Assembly (NCBI GenBank): GCA_905221605.1
Contig: CAJNDS010002257.1
Location: 957,922-1,021,921 of the forward strand
From: Symbiodinium natans
Taxonomy: Eukaryota > Sar > Dinophyceae > Suessiales > Symbiodiniaceae
DNA: 64,000 bases
Direction: 5' to 3'
The notes beneath the pieces are model-generated. The model was not told where the DNA came from and ran no database searches. It saw only the letters and a list, made by a program, of their open reading frames with translations. Of this stretch, positions 8,296 to 21,885 are shown in pieces; the first letter of the stretch is position 1, and each line of letters begins with the position of its first letter. The position numbers and the translations under genes were made by a program.

Positions 8296-10984
8296 GACAC
8301 ACCGAGGCAAACTTGCATGTGTGCTCAAGCACGTGGGGGTCCAAAGTTTGAAGGCTGCGAGGTGGCAAGTTTTTCGCGTTGCGAGAGATTCTCGGGTCAT
8401 GGCGCTGAAGTGCGGGAGTGCACCTGAGCCTGAGCCGTGCCACTTCTTGGTGTGAGGACAAGTTTTCATCCTTGCCCGCGGAGTCTGCAGAGGCTTGCTT
8501 AGGAGGGCATGTTAAGTGCAGAAGCCTCCGTGCCAAACATTCAAAGAGTTGGAGGGTAGGGCAATATGGGGCCCTCTTATTCCTAGGTTACTGGGAATGA
8601 GGGTGAAACTGCGTCGGCTCTGTCGGCCGCGGGCCTCAAGTTCGGAAGAACCGATTGGGGCTGCCTGATGTCGCTCGGCTGACAATCCGGGCAGGCGAAG
8701 TCGATGCTGGACAGTGAGGCCAAGAATGTACCCTTGGCAGCAAAGTACGGCTGCATGTTCCGTTTCCGCCTGCTTGCTTGTTTTTTCTGCATGGTTTTCT
8801 GAGTCTTCGGTGCAGCCTACAAACAAACACCTTCATCTCTGACATTGTTGCCACTGACTGCTCAGGTCGAGCCTTTCGTGACACACTACCTGCCCAACCC
8901 CGAGCTTTTTCGGGCGGAGCAGATGTACAGACCTACATTATGCCAGATTGCAGGGGCGGAAAGGGGGGAGCGGGAGGCGGCGGGTCGGCATGATTGCAGT
9001 CGACTAGGTAGGGTCGCTTAAATGTCATAGGGCTGTTGGCACTGAACCCTTAAACCGGAGAACGGTCCGATTCCTAGATGCGGGAGCTCAGGTGGAGTGG
9101 TTGGTCCAAATGCCACATATCATGCTTGTATACTTTGTATACTCAATTGTCTAGTCGGAGGTTACATGTCTTTCAACCCTTGAGTGGTGGAACCCGGCCA
9201 GGACTGCCAAGCTCACAGCGAGCCCCGACGGGAAGGCAGCCGCAATCACCAAGGACCCTCTCGCAGCTGTGAACTCGCCCATGGCTTCGGGATCGGGATG
9301 GGGCAGGCCTGTCGCCCTCAACATCCCCTGGCTATTCTAGATTCTAGGCTGTATATTTCCGAGTTGCGACAAAAGTATACAAACAACAGATGCCAGACCC
9401 TGCCGGTCAGCCCTTCTGCGACTTCGATCTTCATCTTGGACAAAACAAAACCGCTTGAAACCATGTCCTCTCGATCGATTCTCATTTAATACGGAGCATC
9501 AAGTAGCCTTATGATTCCGATGGTGAGATACGATGAGGAGCTCGACAAGCTCAAAGGTGTCAAGATCGAGAGTTGCGTTGTGGAAGGGGAGGTCCGTCCC
9601 TTGCCGCGCCTATGCTCTTGCAAGGTTGGCAGGAATTGGGAGTCTCACATAGAGCGTGCGGAACTGTTACACCCTCAAGCTGCGCAATGCCGGATGTTTA
9701 AAGAAGCATTGAACCCGCCAACCACAGGCTAGCATGCTTGTTGGCCCCTTGGCAAAGAACCCGGCATGCTCCAGACCCTACAGCACGCGGATGTGGATGT
9801 GATTTTTGCAGCCGTTTTCAGCTTGCGCATCCCTGGCACTCAGCATGATTTAAGCCTGAGAGGTCCGGCGAGTTCCTGCACTGCATTTAGCCGTATTTTG
9901 TTGTGTTGTAAGTTGTATCTCTGTGTGTTCCATGACATTCTGGTGTTGGATCGATTTCTCGGGCACTCTAAAGAACTATCAAGATCCACAAGTCGATGTT
10001 GCACCGATCTGTTGCTGAGGGGATCACAAAACGGCCCAGGTTTCCCGCAGCTGCACAGTGACGCGGACATGGCCCGCAAGAAGATACGAGTAACCCGCCA
10101 CTCAGCCGAGCATGTCGTTTCCTGGATCTCGCTTGGTTGCACTGGGACTATGCTGCTCCTCCTGAAGTCCCAAGGAGAAAACAACTTCAAGAAAGTTATC
10201 CAGGATGAGGAGGCGTGGAATTCAGGAAGCGATGTCCACAGATGTCCTTTGATTGCCCGATGATACAAAAGCACATCCCACATTGAACACCCAAGCCCTC
10301 AAGAAGAACATGAGACTCTATACAAAAGCTATATGCACAACATTTTCTACACCTTTCAAGTCGACAAGCTTGGGCAAGCCTAAACAAGCCCAGATTTGGA
10401 GTAGCTAAGGCTTTCTGGTTTGAGACGTCTGCTTCCTGACTTTCCGAAAAGAGGACCCCTAATCTCTTGATTACTAGTAGCCCGTCGACACCCAGCAGGC
10501 GCAAAGGAAGAAGCAAGAGATGAGACTTACCAGGCCAGGGGTTGTCAGTCTAGAGTTGCTCAACCAGTGGCACTGCTACTAGTAGCTGCAGACGCTGCTT
10601 GGCCAGTGGCTATCGAGGCAAATCACGTCATGTGTGCCGCATGCATGTACTTTCAAATGCAGCATTTGCAAACGTACCACGCGTCTCGTAAGAATTCGCA
10701 TTCGTGTCTGATGCATGGGTAAAGGAGGAGGACCAGGTCTCAGTCGCAGGCGACCTGAAAGAGCCGGCTTACGTGAGTGGTTTGATCAATCTGTTCTGTC
10801 CTTACGATGGCACTCCCTGGTCGGACGCGAGGCGGACACAGATTCGCCAGGAGATGAAGAATGCCGCTCGTCCTACTTGCAAGTACGCCTCCATTGCTAG
10901 CCCGGCTAGTCTAGGTCTAGGGGTGTTTTTTCAGGCGCGAGCATGGAACACGGTCTCTCTGCGCAAGCTGTGTGAAAGGTCTCC

Positions 10985-11140
10985 AAGAGAGCATGCACTC
11001 TAAGCCCCATTTACAAGAACTCGTGAGTACCCTAAGCCAACAAGCCCAGACGCTGCGGACTCAGGGCATGAGAGAAAAGCTGGAGAAGGTGCGGGCTGAA
11101 ATCGAAGGCCAGATAGTGCCAGATAGTGAGTTTTCCGGCC
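10985..11140 (+). CDS. Exon candidate with coiled-coil character
   Basis: The frame reads SKPHLQELVSTLSQQAQTL and then REKLEKVRAEIEGQIVPDSE, rich in Leu, Glu, Gln, Lys and Arg with heptad-like spacing of hydrophobic residues. Length and composition suit one exon of a coiled-coil protein. No family is recognised and flanking exons were not found. In-frame ATG codons occur at 10972 and 10990, but nothing selects either as a real start. Confidence 0.3.
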
Positions 11141-13426
11141 GAAAGGCAAGGGGTGTCGCGATGGGCGTAGGGGTGTTCCAGATGACAGGTTCTGGGCACT
11201 CATGAGGCTCTGACACATGCCGCCTATGGGGCGAACTTCAACCGTTGATCAGCACATCTCCTTATGTAGTACATTCCTGTGCACCTGGAAGAGCCGAAAC
11301 AAATTCAAAAGACGGTTGAGTGTCCATGTCGTGCATAAAAGGATTGCATGCATACCATCCACAAAATCTTGGCATCCCTGGCAAGATTTCAAGCACCAGG
11401 CGAGGATCCAGAGCCTTCATCCGCAAAGACTGCGGATGTCGAGATGGAGGGCTCGACGCGTAGAATGAAGGCCTTCTGAGTCAGGATTGAAGTGAAGCGT
11501 TTTCGCTATTATGGTCATTGGGTCCTTTGGGCTTTTCGGGGACCCTGCTTTCGAAAAATCAGTGGCAGATTGGTCAAAGCCGTGGCTGTCGTGGCTTTCG
11601 ATGTTTCCTGGGCACACACAACTTTCCAAATCCTTCGAGAAGGGCAGTAGAAACTCAGAGCCTGGTAGATCCGCCAGCATTGCTCCGTAGCAAGGTGTTC
11701 ATGCTTGTTGTGCGCACACGTGCATGTTTCTGCTGGTATGCAGCCCAGGCTTCCTGATGGGCTCCCACTTTTTACCGAAGGCCTCCCCCTACCATTTACG
11801 AGGCAACATCCCTGTTTGAAGACGGTAGGCCCGGTAGGCTCCAGGAGAAAGACTCAACATGTCGAGATGCACCCTGAGAGCTTTCACCTCGAACCTCCCA
11901 CGCAACAAAAGCAGAGCCAGAGACCGAGCATGCATCGACCCATGTGTCAAAGACACGGGTGATGGCGGCAGTGGCAGTGCTGGCAGTGGCCTAGCCATGC
12001 GTGGCCTTGCCATGCGTGGCCCGCTGGACCAGAGCCTCAGCAACCATGAGTGCCCTGGCACTGGGTAGTCGGGTCATCTCGCATCGCGTGCTAGAAATGC
12101 GCATCGCACTTGGGGCAGTTACTTTGAATCGACCTTGGGAATTTGCTGCCAGCTTGTAAAAGCCGGCAAAAAGGTCGCCAGTTTTGAGCTCTCACGGCTG
12201 TTTATCATAATATGTTGATGCGCATTCTTGCCGCTAATGTGTAACTTTTGCAGGTCAACGGAGTGTAAGCTGAGTTTGGACTCCAGCTGCTCGCATGCTT
12301 AGGAGAGGGCACGGTGCAATAGCGATTGCCCGTCATCGCCATCTTCGGTTAACGCTCTGCCTTCTGTGGTCTTGCTGGACGCCAGCCGCCGGGGGCTGCA
12401 GCTCAGCATGAGAATGGAAGTGCAGGGACCCTGGGTATAAGCTTTGCACCGTCCACCGGCACTGCAGATCTGCAATTTCTACAGAGAAAACGGTGACTGA
12501 ACCAAGCCGGAACTAGTCCCCGGGCTGCATCAACAACTTCAGAGGCACGGAGGCGAAAAAGTTGTCTTACAGGTTTGGGATCTGAGATTCGATGTTTGCA
12601 TGTGCCCACTTTTCTCTCCGTACTGGATACCTCAAGGATCCCTTCAAGGGCCCTCAGCCCCAGGCCTGTCCACGGCGGTGCCGGCGCAGATGCTGTCCCG
12701 CATCAGGGCTGTGCGGCTGGTGTTTAAGGTTTTCAAATTATATCACGGACGTGTTAAGTGTATATACATAGGCTGTGCGAGTCGCGGTTCTGGAGCGACG
12801 AGGCGTTGCTTGTAGCATGGGGGTGCGTGGGTCAGGGTCAACAGTCTCTGACGGATCGACACTCAACTTTAATTGCAACGGCAACTGGGCGCGCACCGAA
12901 GAGTTGCAAATTATGATAAATTATGGCTGACTTCTTAAGTGAAGATGCTGAACGATGATACGTCCATTGATGTCCATTGCGGCAGAGCGTGGGCTGCTGG
13001 CTCAGGAACCGCACATACATCAAGAACGACGAGGGTGTGGATATCCCTATAGGGTTCCTGAAGTTGGACTGGCCGTCCTCCACCATTACAACGGCGACTG
13101 GGACAGCTCCGAAAAGATGTTCTCCTTTTTGTTTTCCCTCTGCCTTTCTCTAGTTGATTGCAAGCGATTAGTCCTCGTCCTACGCATCGAAACCCGAAGC
13201 GCCCCATGGCTCCGGAGTTGGTTGTTTTTACCATCGGAAAAGCCAGCTTGGGGCTTCGCCATATTGACGCCGCCCTCAGGCCATTGCGAGCTACCTTGTG
13301 GAGGAGGCAAGTTCTTTTCTACAGAGCTCCTTACTGGGTTTAGGGGGAAAAGGGGGTTTCCAACAGCACCATTCTGGCGCGTTGCTTGTAGATCCTGTGT
13401 ATAACTGCTATTTCCGCTAGGAAGGC

Positions 13427-13525
13427 AAACCCCCCCCCCCCGCCCCCATCACAAGACCATGGAGCGCCCGCAGATCCCTGATGAGCCATGTTTTTTTTTT
13501 TTTTTTTTGGGGGGGGGGGGGGGGT
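13427..13525. repeat. Homopolymer block: C run, T run, G run
   Basis: About 18 bases of C with one G at 13430, then T18 directly joined to about G16-17 at 13490-13524. The abutting T and G runs are unusual. Exact lengths are unreliable in any read technology. Confidence 0.9.
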
Positions 13526-13689
13526 GCATGCCGGTGCTTGGTTTTTGAGCATCATGCAGTTGTTTGACATGCACGCGTGCTGTTGAACATCACGTCATTT
13601 TTGAGATGGCTTTTGCTTGACAGTTTCAATTCATTTGCAAATCCGTTAGCTGTAGGGAATAGGATCTTTCTTTACAGTTTTTCCTGGCA

Positions 13690-14245
13690 AATATCTCCAA
13701 AATGGATGCGGTACAAAAAAGAAAGGGTGAAGAAACAAAAACCAACGCGGAAGAGCCACAAGCAAAACGCAACGACGTAAGATATAAAAGACAAAAAATG
13801 GACGATACAAGGACGAGCAGAGAAACTTGGCAAGAAGTGGAAAGCAACGAAAGGAAGACATGAAGAGCAAGCAGCCAAAGACGATGAAATGCAAGAAGAG
13901 CCAAGCAAGAAAGCAACAAGCAAAGCAAGGCAAAACAAAGAACAAAAACAACAAATGCAAGGCAGGAAGCCAAAGGCGACGAAAGGCAGCAAGAGACAGG
14001 CAAAAGCAAACAACAAAAAGGCCAAGACCCTGCAGTGCCGCGGCGAGACGGGTGGCAAAAAAAGGCCAAAACTGCGGCCAGACACAAGTGACACAAGACC
14101 AAGAGTCCGCAAAGCGAGGAAAGCAGAAAACTCAAAGCCAGTGCCTGAGGAAATGAAAGGTCACCCGAGAGAGGCAACAAAACACAGAGAAACCAAACAT
14201 GAGAACGACAAGACAATACACAAGAAGCAAGAAGCAAGAAGTATG
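13690..14245. repeat. A/G-rich low-complexity stretch (AGCAA, AAAG motifs)
   Basis: The plus strand is dominated by AAGCAA, AAAGGC and GACAAA words. Both strands are open for over 100 codons: Lys/Gln/Arg-rich on plus, Leu/Cys/Phe-rich on minus. Mutual openness follows from the composition, so I do not call a gene. A very basic low-complexity protein on plus cannot be excluded. Confidence 0.5.
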
Positions 14246-14349
14246 ACTTTGATCATCCCCACCCTGCAGCTATTCGATGCGGGAGCCGTCCTGCCTTTTT
14301 TCGGAAAAAAAACTAAGGATGCTTCGCTGCAGGCTTTGGTCGGGATTCT

Positions 14350-14715
14350 GGGGGCATCCAGGGATACTCGGTGGGACTCTTCTGCGGGCTTCTCTGAGGT
14401 TAGGCAATCCAGGGATACTTGTTTGGGGATGCTTGGCGTGACTCTCCGAGGGCTTCTCTGGGAGTGGGCACTCCAGGGTATGTCGCTGGACACTCCGCGG
14501 CCTTCTCATCTGGCCGTTGCAGGGACACTTGGGTATTTTTGGGGCGGGCACTGCAGGGCTCTTGGTCCGTGGGATTGTCTGGGGGTGGGCCGCCTAAGGA
14601 TACGGCATGACTCTTTTCACTTCGGGACCCTCTGCGGGCTTCTCTCGGTCTCTGCGAACTTCTTTTGGGGGTGGGCACTCCGGGCATTCCAGGGACAAGG
14701 CCGGGAGACCGGGTG
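14350..14715. repeat. Degenerate minisatellite built on GGGCACTCCAGGG
   Basis: Irregular units of about 35-65 bp share (GGGCA)CTCCAGGGATAC, GGGACTCT and GCGGGCTTCTC. Anchors lie near 14358, 14409, 14473, 14518, 14552 and 14689. On the minus strand the units read as Arg/Pro-rich peptides such as REARRRVPPSIPGCPQ in shifting frames. The same GGGCACTCCAGG word forms a small array near 59346. Confidence 0.7.
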
Positions 14716-14779
14716 GGACACTGGTCGAGGAGGAGACTTGTTGACTGAAAAATCCAACATCCCAGACCAAGGGTGGGGA

Positions 14780-17700
14780 AACACCTTTAAAAAATAGGCT
14801 TCCAAAGGCAAATTGAAGGAGCGGCCATCAGCTGCTTGTGTTATTTCTAGGACAGTTGGCGATGAACTTATGGATATATCGCGGTTGTGCAAAGGAGCGG
14901 GGTCCTTGTTCTGTGGCATTGTAGCAGGGTTGGCTTTCGCTGGAAGTCAACCAGGCTGCTTTCAAAATGGCATATTGACATATTATCAAAGAGGTACTGT
15001 GTTTTTTCCTGGTGCAATGTCATCACAAACTTCCCATGGCTACAAGGGGAACAGTTGCAGTTCGCGGGTCAACAGCTGCACAGGTCCTCGGCTATCATAC
15101 AGTGTCAGATGCAGCATCTTGGACGGTTGTTCCCGGCAGTCGTGAGTGTGGGACAGTGGAAATCTGAAAGTAAGATAAAGTAAGGAGTGTCCCCTGAAAT
15201 TGCTTTCAGCCCTGCGGGATGAACCGCAGGATGTCAATGTGCTCACTCCCGGGCGACATTGAAGGTTTGGTAAGTTTGGTAGTTCTCGAGGAAGCCCCAG
15301 GGTGGTTTCTTGACCTCAAATGTTCCTGAGACATGACATCTGTTTCAAAGTTGGGTCTAAAGACTGATGTCCACTGTGATGTCCACTAATTTGCCACGAA
15401 TTTTGAGGGGTAGACTCAACCAATGCCGACTACCAGTTGGCTACTTGGAGCCCTTCAGCAAAGGAGCCTGCGAAACGGTCCCGTTACGCATTCTTTGCCT
15501 TGTCCGGCTGCAGGGAGTACAACGAAGCTGCCTGACTGCAAAATTGTTTGTTAAGGCCAGGGAGCCTTCAACATTCTGTCTCACTGGCCTGTGTAAGGCA
15601 AGTGTTATGTTGGCTTTCGCCTTCCCGCATCACGAAAGTCTGCATATGTGTAGGTAGTGGCTAGCATCAGGGGGTTTTGGCTTGATCGGCTCGACGAGCA
15701 GCAGATCAAGCCTGATACTGTAGGTCAGATAGGCATGTAGAGTGCGATTAAAACAAAACCATCATGCTTGCAGTGTTCCCGGGAGTTTGTGTTGACAACT
15801 CCTGCATGCCAACAGTACGTCTGTGATGTATACCAATAGTATACTGTTTCTCTCCACGCCCGAACACCCGGAAACAGTTTGCCGCTGATCAGCACATCAC
15901 TAGAAGCGTCCAAATGCAGCAAACCCAAACACTTCGGACCCAACAGCAAAAAAAGAAGCAGCGGAAATGCCGCGAAGTAGCAGTGTAGCAAGCCGGTGTT
16001 TCTGATCCAGGCTGACAATATCTGCAGCCCTGGCCAGCCGAACTTCGGGACACGCTTGGGGCCTTGGGTTGCGGTGGCCTACAGGGCCAAGGGTGTAAAC
16101 GATTATGGATAATCAATGGGAAGGAAGTGCAGAGAGATTGCAGTCAGTGAGGGGCACATGATGACGTCACAAACTTTCAGAAATTGATGCCCCTCGGAGC
16201 TTATGCCGCTCATAAAGAATGCCAGCGGGCTTACATCACAGCCATATCGACAAGCTCCCTGCATGTTCCTGCCGTGCGCAGCTATTTGCCTAGAATACTT
16301 GCTCCTCGTCGCGATAGCAAATATGTGACGTTGTGGGGCCCCAGGCCGAGTTGGGTCTTGGTGCAGTCTCCCCATGGGTCATGGGTTGGTTAGCCAACAG
16401 CCAGCAGCTGTTTCAGGATCCACGCGGCCCTGGATACTTGGTTGGGGACCAACCGCGCATCTTGGAATGAGGCCAGAGATGGACTTGACCTTGCGTTCTC
16501 TGGTGCACTTTCCAGGATTCGCATGTGCAGGTGTGGTTTGCAGGAACTGAGTGTAGCAAGCAAGTATAATTCCTCCCCAAGTGTGCAGGCTAACTGCAGC
16601 ATCTCGAGCCTTGTTGTGGCTTCTTTCCCTTTTCCGTACATCTCAAGACCTCTCCCGAGTATTCACACATGGAGATGCTTCAGGTTCAGTCGCTCTACTC
16701 CACCCGCGCACCCGTGGCCTTTTAGCTGCACATTGCTTGGGCAAGGCCTAGCCAATGAAACATTTCAGTTGGGCAGACGAAACAAAGCATGTCTGCAAGC
16801 ATCGGCTCAATCAAAGGCCTCCATAGCTTTGCATGCGCCCTCAGCCCTCATAGGTTTGAGAGCTGCCATGGTTGAAAGAATTTAAAGAGGTTTGAAGCTT
16901 TAATCTTTCCTGTCTGCAAGCCACGGCCATTAGAACCTGAGCCTGCAGAGGGAAAGGGGAAAGAACAGTCGAACAGTCTATGACTGCTCTGTGCGTCAAA
17001 CACCCGAAATGATGTTTTAAGCAGAACAGCGGGTGGCCTCAACATAAGTGCGAGAACACGATCGAGTGCAGGTCTACTAAACGGACTGCAGTAGTGAGTT
17101 CAAAAGGCTCGCTCTGGAAGCACTGCCAGGACTTGGGCACTATGGGCTACACTGGTCACGAGCACCAGGGCAAGACACCATGCAGGGCACCGGCTTGAAC
17201 ATTCAGATCGATTTGCCCTATACCAAACACTTGTGGAGATCTAGGCAAGATCCGAAGCCGAGCATGTCTAAGGCAGTGTACAATGTGGTGGGAGGGGTGT
17301 GGCAAGCCTAAGTTCCGATGCCCACCACTTCCCGTCGCAAATGCTAATGGTAACCACACTTTGAAAGGCACATCTTCGTCAAGAAGCGTACGGTGGCCGA
17401 GGCCTAGGGCTGTTCAGGGTCAGACAGCGTGGGAATGGGTGGGTGCAAATGGGTCTACGTTTGAGGATGTGTCGTGTCGGGTGGACTTGCGAGGAATTGA
17501 AACAGCTCTCGGTTCTGGGGAATGGGGCTTGGGAGCTTCAAGAACCTAGTTGGTTGCAAAGGAGCTTCATTGAAGGCTTCCTCCAGACATGGGAATCAGG
17601 CAGCCCCCGAAACTGGGCCCTCGACGTGGAGGTGTGGCATGCAACGTGGGAGAACGGGCGTTTTCTGTATCGTTGGTGTTAGACGAAATGTCAGGCAGAG

Positions 17701-20700
17701 GGCTTGCTGCTGGACTTCTACAGAGGCTGCTTGGAATCCAGGCTGCCCCATAGACCTAGGAATACACAAAACCCCGACCCTGACTGGTAGGATTTGTGGA
17801 TCAGGTCTCGGCTGCTCTGTCTACATCTTCAAACATCCAGTACTGTGCAATCTCTGCACATGTCAGCAGAAGATTTGGTGGTTAGTGTGCCACGAGCCCC
17901 GGCAGCCTTTTCAAAGAATTTGTGGAATCTTGTTGAGGTTACAATGTCTCCCACTTCAAGGCGCACAAGTACTTTGATCCGCGGCCTTGATACGGTTTGG
18001 GGATATGGCAGCACTGCCGCCGGGCATGACCCTGGCTTGTTTGCGTGCCGGCGGGGACGTCGGACATACAACGACAAGGCCGGTGTTGAAGTTCCACGGC
18101 CGCCACGGCCTTCCCCCCTCACAGGCTGGATCCGGTATTCGACAGCGCTGCCCCCTTTCCCCCGACCTGTTTTGATTTTGGTAGTCCACAGTATGATGTT
18201 GGCAGAATCCGATGACATCCTCACCCAGAATGGTGGCTTCTTGCCCTGGCTGTTCAGCCAAAAGTTAAAAGCAACCATTCTATGACCATGTGCTGACACC
18301 GCCATCCTGACAGGCACTGCGCGATGCACCCAGGGCCTCCATGCCAAAGAGTAATTTGAGGCTCAACACCTCGCAGTCCCGCTCACAGGCTGCCAAAAAA
18401 CATGCTTCGCGCTGACTTCTCCGCCGAGACTGACGTGACCACCATAAATTACTTTCGATGGCATGCAAGCGCCTCAAAACACTTCATGAGGTCTGCCGGC
18501 ACACCTGCTTCAGCACGCAGCGGAAGCTGCGCACAATGCGGTTTTTCCCGGTGTCACTTGCAGCATGGAATCGGTTGGGCTCACCACCGATCTGCATAGC
18601 CTGGAGGCCTTTCACTCACAGGCCCGCCATGGAAATCCAGAGAAATCCCCCAGCACTACACTAAAGTCCTCACAGACAACCCGCAGCAAGGCAAGGTCAC
18701 TGGCTCAGGGGTGCGCGCGGCGGCCCAGCTGAGTGGGGCGCGTAGGAGGAGCAAGCTGCTGCATCGACAATGCGAACTCGACGCGCGCAGTTGGTCCTGC
18801 GCATTCCGCTGGCCCACTGTTCGGGCTCCCCTTAGCCACAGTGCAAAGCAGCGGTTGTGTGTGCACGTGGCCAGGGTGTCTCGGGGCAGATGGGGGATGT
18901 GGTTCTTAGATGGGCAGATGTTTTGCAGATGGCGCATGCGATGGTTTCTCATGTGAGGCTTCTGCAGGAACATCTGGATGAAGATGTTTCTCTGGTGTTG
19001 GAGGTCTTAGTCGCGGTATTCTTTCCCGGCATTGCCCTCAGTCCGTAGTTACAACAAGAGGCAGAGGCTTTATGGGATTTGGGGTATACAGTCTCCCTGT
19101 GCTCCATCGACCTGCTCATGCCGCGCATGCAAAGGATACAATCTTCGACATAGACTGGACGGTCCTGAAGCCGTGCAACTTGTCTTAAGCACGTGTATGA
19201 CGTGTATCCAGCCTCCTTGTCCGTTTGAGCCAGGCCACACGCCTCAAACCCCGCAACCCAAGCCAAATGGCCCAAAGTGTCTTTCGTTGTCTTTTGCAGC
19301 GTGGCTAGCTCCCGCGGCTCACGTCTCAAGGCCATTTTCCGGAGTCCATCTTTCAGAGAACCGAGCCATGGCGAAAACCATTAACTGTTGGCCGGGAGGA
19401 CCCGGTCTGTTGATTGTGTTATATGGGTGCGGTGTTGATGGCAGCCGCAAGCCTGCACTTCTGTGCTTTGCCCAATCTCGGAACAGAATTCGGTCCTGCA
19501 TTCGAAGGGCCCTGAAGCAAACCAGGACCAAACTTGATGGCAGCAGCTAATAAAAGACCGTGCCAAGTCCTTCCAACAACAAAAGGAGCTCTGATCCGTT
19601 AAGGATACCATGGCGTCCTATGTGCGTTGGACCGGCGATCTGGATGGCGTTCTGGAGGCCATGTGCCAGGGCTTGACAAAGCGCTCAGCAAAACAAGGGG
19701 CCTAGCGAATGTGCAGTACACCTTGCACATGTTGAGGTATGTGCTTGAACCCGCTACGTATCGCTTGGCGACGGAAAGGCTCTAACTGGCCAAATGTTCA
19801 TGTCCACAGTGGCCTCATTGTCACAGGTGAGCAATGGTAAGTTCGTTGCCAAGTGTCAGCATACACATTGGTGGGCAGCTCTGACGAAATTAAGCTTTGG
19901 ATGTCTTACGTCTTTGCATCGCCCCCTTCGCAGATGTCATTTCCACAGGTTGCAACAGATAACGAGTTTAGCAATCTGCGATTGTTTATGTGAGCGTTTG
20001 TCTTCTTGCGACCTCCAGCTGCAGTACCAGTGTTGTGCCTGCGAATTGTGATTGAAGTCGTGCTGCAAAGTACAATGGCTAGACTGCAGTTGTCTCCGCC
20101 ATGTGACAGTCCGGCCTGGGATTCAGGCCGCGGCAGACCTTTCACCTGTAGCCACGGCCCTTTCCGCAGCCGTAAAGCTGCGAGCCTAGCTCGTCCAAAC
20201 CTTGAGCTGGAAGATTTATAAACCATGCCCAACAACAGCCCTAAACTGGCACTACGAAGTCTGGCCAGAAAGTCTCCACCTGCCCATTGTTTAGCGCGTT
20301 GTCGTAGGCTTGTTTTTCTTTCCAAACGACCCATGCTTCAGCACACCTGAGCGCTCGATTACTGAACCCCCAAACCCGTATAAAAGTAACCCAAGCAACA
20401 AAGGTGTCACCGGCTTGCCGGCACAACACCTCCGAATGCATCCCTGCTGCTTGGGCAGCAAGCACCAGCCAAACCAGCCGCCGGGTGGATCAGGGCTTAG
20501 GCTTGAGGCCAGGGATGCCCCAGAACCCTCACTACATGCAGCAGGGCAGAAGTCCCACACTGTCATTAACAATCTCAGCCCCGCATTTTACGCACTCCCA
20601 GGTCCTGACGTACCAAACCGGCTACAGGGCCCATACCATCATGCAGTGGACCGCCTCTCGGACTGCATAGGCTTGACGCTTTCGGATCTTGGGCCCGGAG

Positions 20701-21300
20701 TTCACTCTGCACAGTCACAGTCGAGGCTTTTTATGCCATGCCGATGGCGATCGCAGTGGCCAGAGACTGGAGACTCTTTGGCTGGAGTGTGGGAGAAGTG
20801 CCAGACTTGAGGTAGCATGAAACAAATCCGGCAGAAGAGTCGGCTACAGCTTTGCTGTTACATTATCGTTGCTTATTGTTGTTTATCAGTCAGCACCTGT
20901 CGCCTCGGGGAGCATGTGCTTGTATTTTGGTTCAGGGTTTGTTGCCGTCCAACGTTTCTTTTGGTTAGCCTGGCTGTCTTCAGTGGCTACGCATGGCTGC
21001 CCCACCCCAATCCCCTCAACCCTCAATCAATTCTCGCCCCGGTTCGTATGGAGCTGCGACGTACACGATTGACTTAACTTTTAGCAAAGAACCCGAGCTC
21101 CTTGCATGATTGCATATAGCATCATATAGCCAATCCATGGTCAGAACTTGCATCCCATGCTTCAGGGTATGCATTTTCTGCACAATTCGGGTGTCGCTGC
21201 CCAGGCGTGTACAAGACACTGGTTCGGGAGTCCGAAGCGGCCTTCTATTGGTGGATCCCTGACCAAACGCCGCTCTTCTTTACAGGATAGAAGGTGTATA
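14780..21300. other. Unique segment, no family recognised
   Basis: Frames of 60-170 codons on both strands overlap one another and lack a clear codon bias. The most protein-like is on the minus strand at 16390-16641 and is listed separately. I see no repeats longer than about 15 bp here. Confidence 0.45.
16390..16641 (-). CDS. Hypothetical exon or 3' end, unknown product
   Basis: An 83-codon frame begins MYGKGKEATTRLEMLQLACT and ends NQVSRAAWILKQLLAVG before a stop. It contains helical segments and no low complexity. An AG lies directly before the ATG, so the ATG could be internal to an exon. The opposite strand is also open, and third-position GC is near one half. No family is recognised. 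Confidence 0.2.
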   Translation of the reverse strand: MYGKGKEATTRLEMLQLACTLGEELYLLATLSSCKPHLHMRILESAPENARSSPSLASFQDARLVPNQVSRAAWILKQLLAVG

Positions 21301-21304
21301 GGGC

Positions 21305-21470
21305 TTACCTTTGACATCAGAGAGAGAAAGTGGGAGAGAGGGACAGAAAGAAAGAGAAAGAAAAAAAAGAAAGACCGAAAGAAAGAAAGAACGAAAGAAA
21401 GAAAGCAAGAGAGGGACAGACAGTTCACACCCCCCTAGTAGTAGAAGACGAGGAAGAAGACAGTTTCCCG
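21305..21470. repeat. GAGA/GAAA purine microsatellite
   Basis: GAGAGAAAG and AAAGAAAG units followed by CCCCCCTAGTAGTAGAAG, which again couples a C-rich box with a GTAGAAG word, as in the modules at 816 and 1055. Confidence 0.85.
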
Positions 21471-21885
21471 CCGACAAGTGGCTACGAGCCCATTCGGGCA
21501 TGCAAATGCTCTGCGCATCTTGGAGCAACACCTTTTTTGAAAACATGACATGCGTGGCCATAGCGATGAAATAGCGATGAAATCAAGAAGCCCGGACTGC
21601 CGCTGCATGTGGAAAGCAAAGAGTGGCGGAGAGAGGTTGGAAGCCACCTGCAGAGCTTAAGCCCATACTCGGAACATTTGCCATATGGAAGTCCCTTGTA
21701 TCTTTCGTCCGAAAGCTTTTCTCTTTTTTCTATTGCTTAACAGCCGCTGGGCCACAGAGCTTTGCAATTTAAACGTCGGCCAAGCGAGTGAAGCCACAAA
21801 CCTGTTCCGCTAGGTTGCAGAGGTGATGGGTCACAGAAGGCAGTGCTGTTTTTTGCTTATATGGCTGGTAGATGCCGTATTGCAG

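Larger units (their letters stand above)
7790..13425. other. Unique segment, two weak exon candidates
   Basis: Mixed-composition DNA with many overlapping short frames on both strands and no strong codon bias apart from the two candidates listed separately. Small local duplications occur (GGCAGTGGCAGTG and CATGCGTGGC near 11960-12020). It probably consists of intron and intergenic DNA. Confidence 0.5.

Noticed and set aside
13626-14237. 203-codon minus frame as a membrane protein
   Set aside because: Leu/Cys/Phe richness is the complement of an A/G-rich low-complexity tract; the plus strand is equally open.
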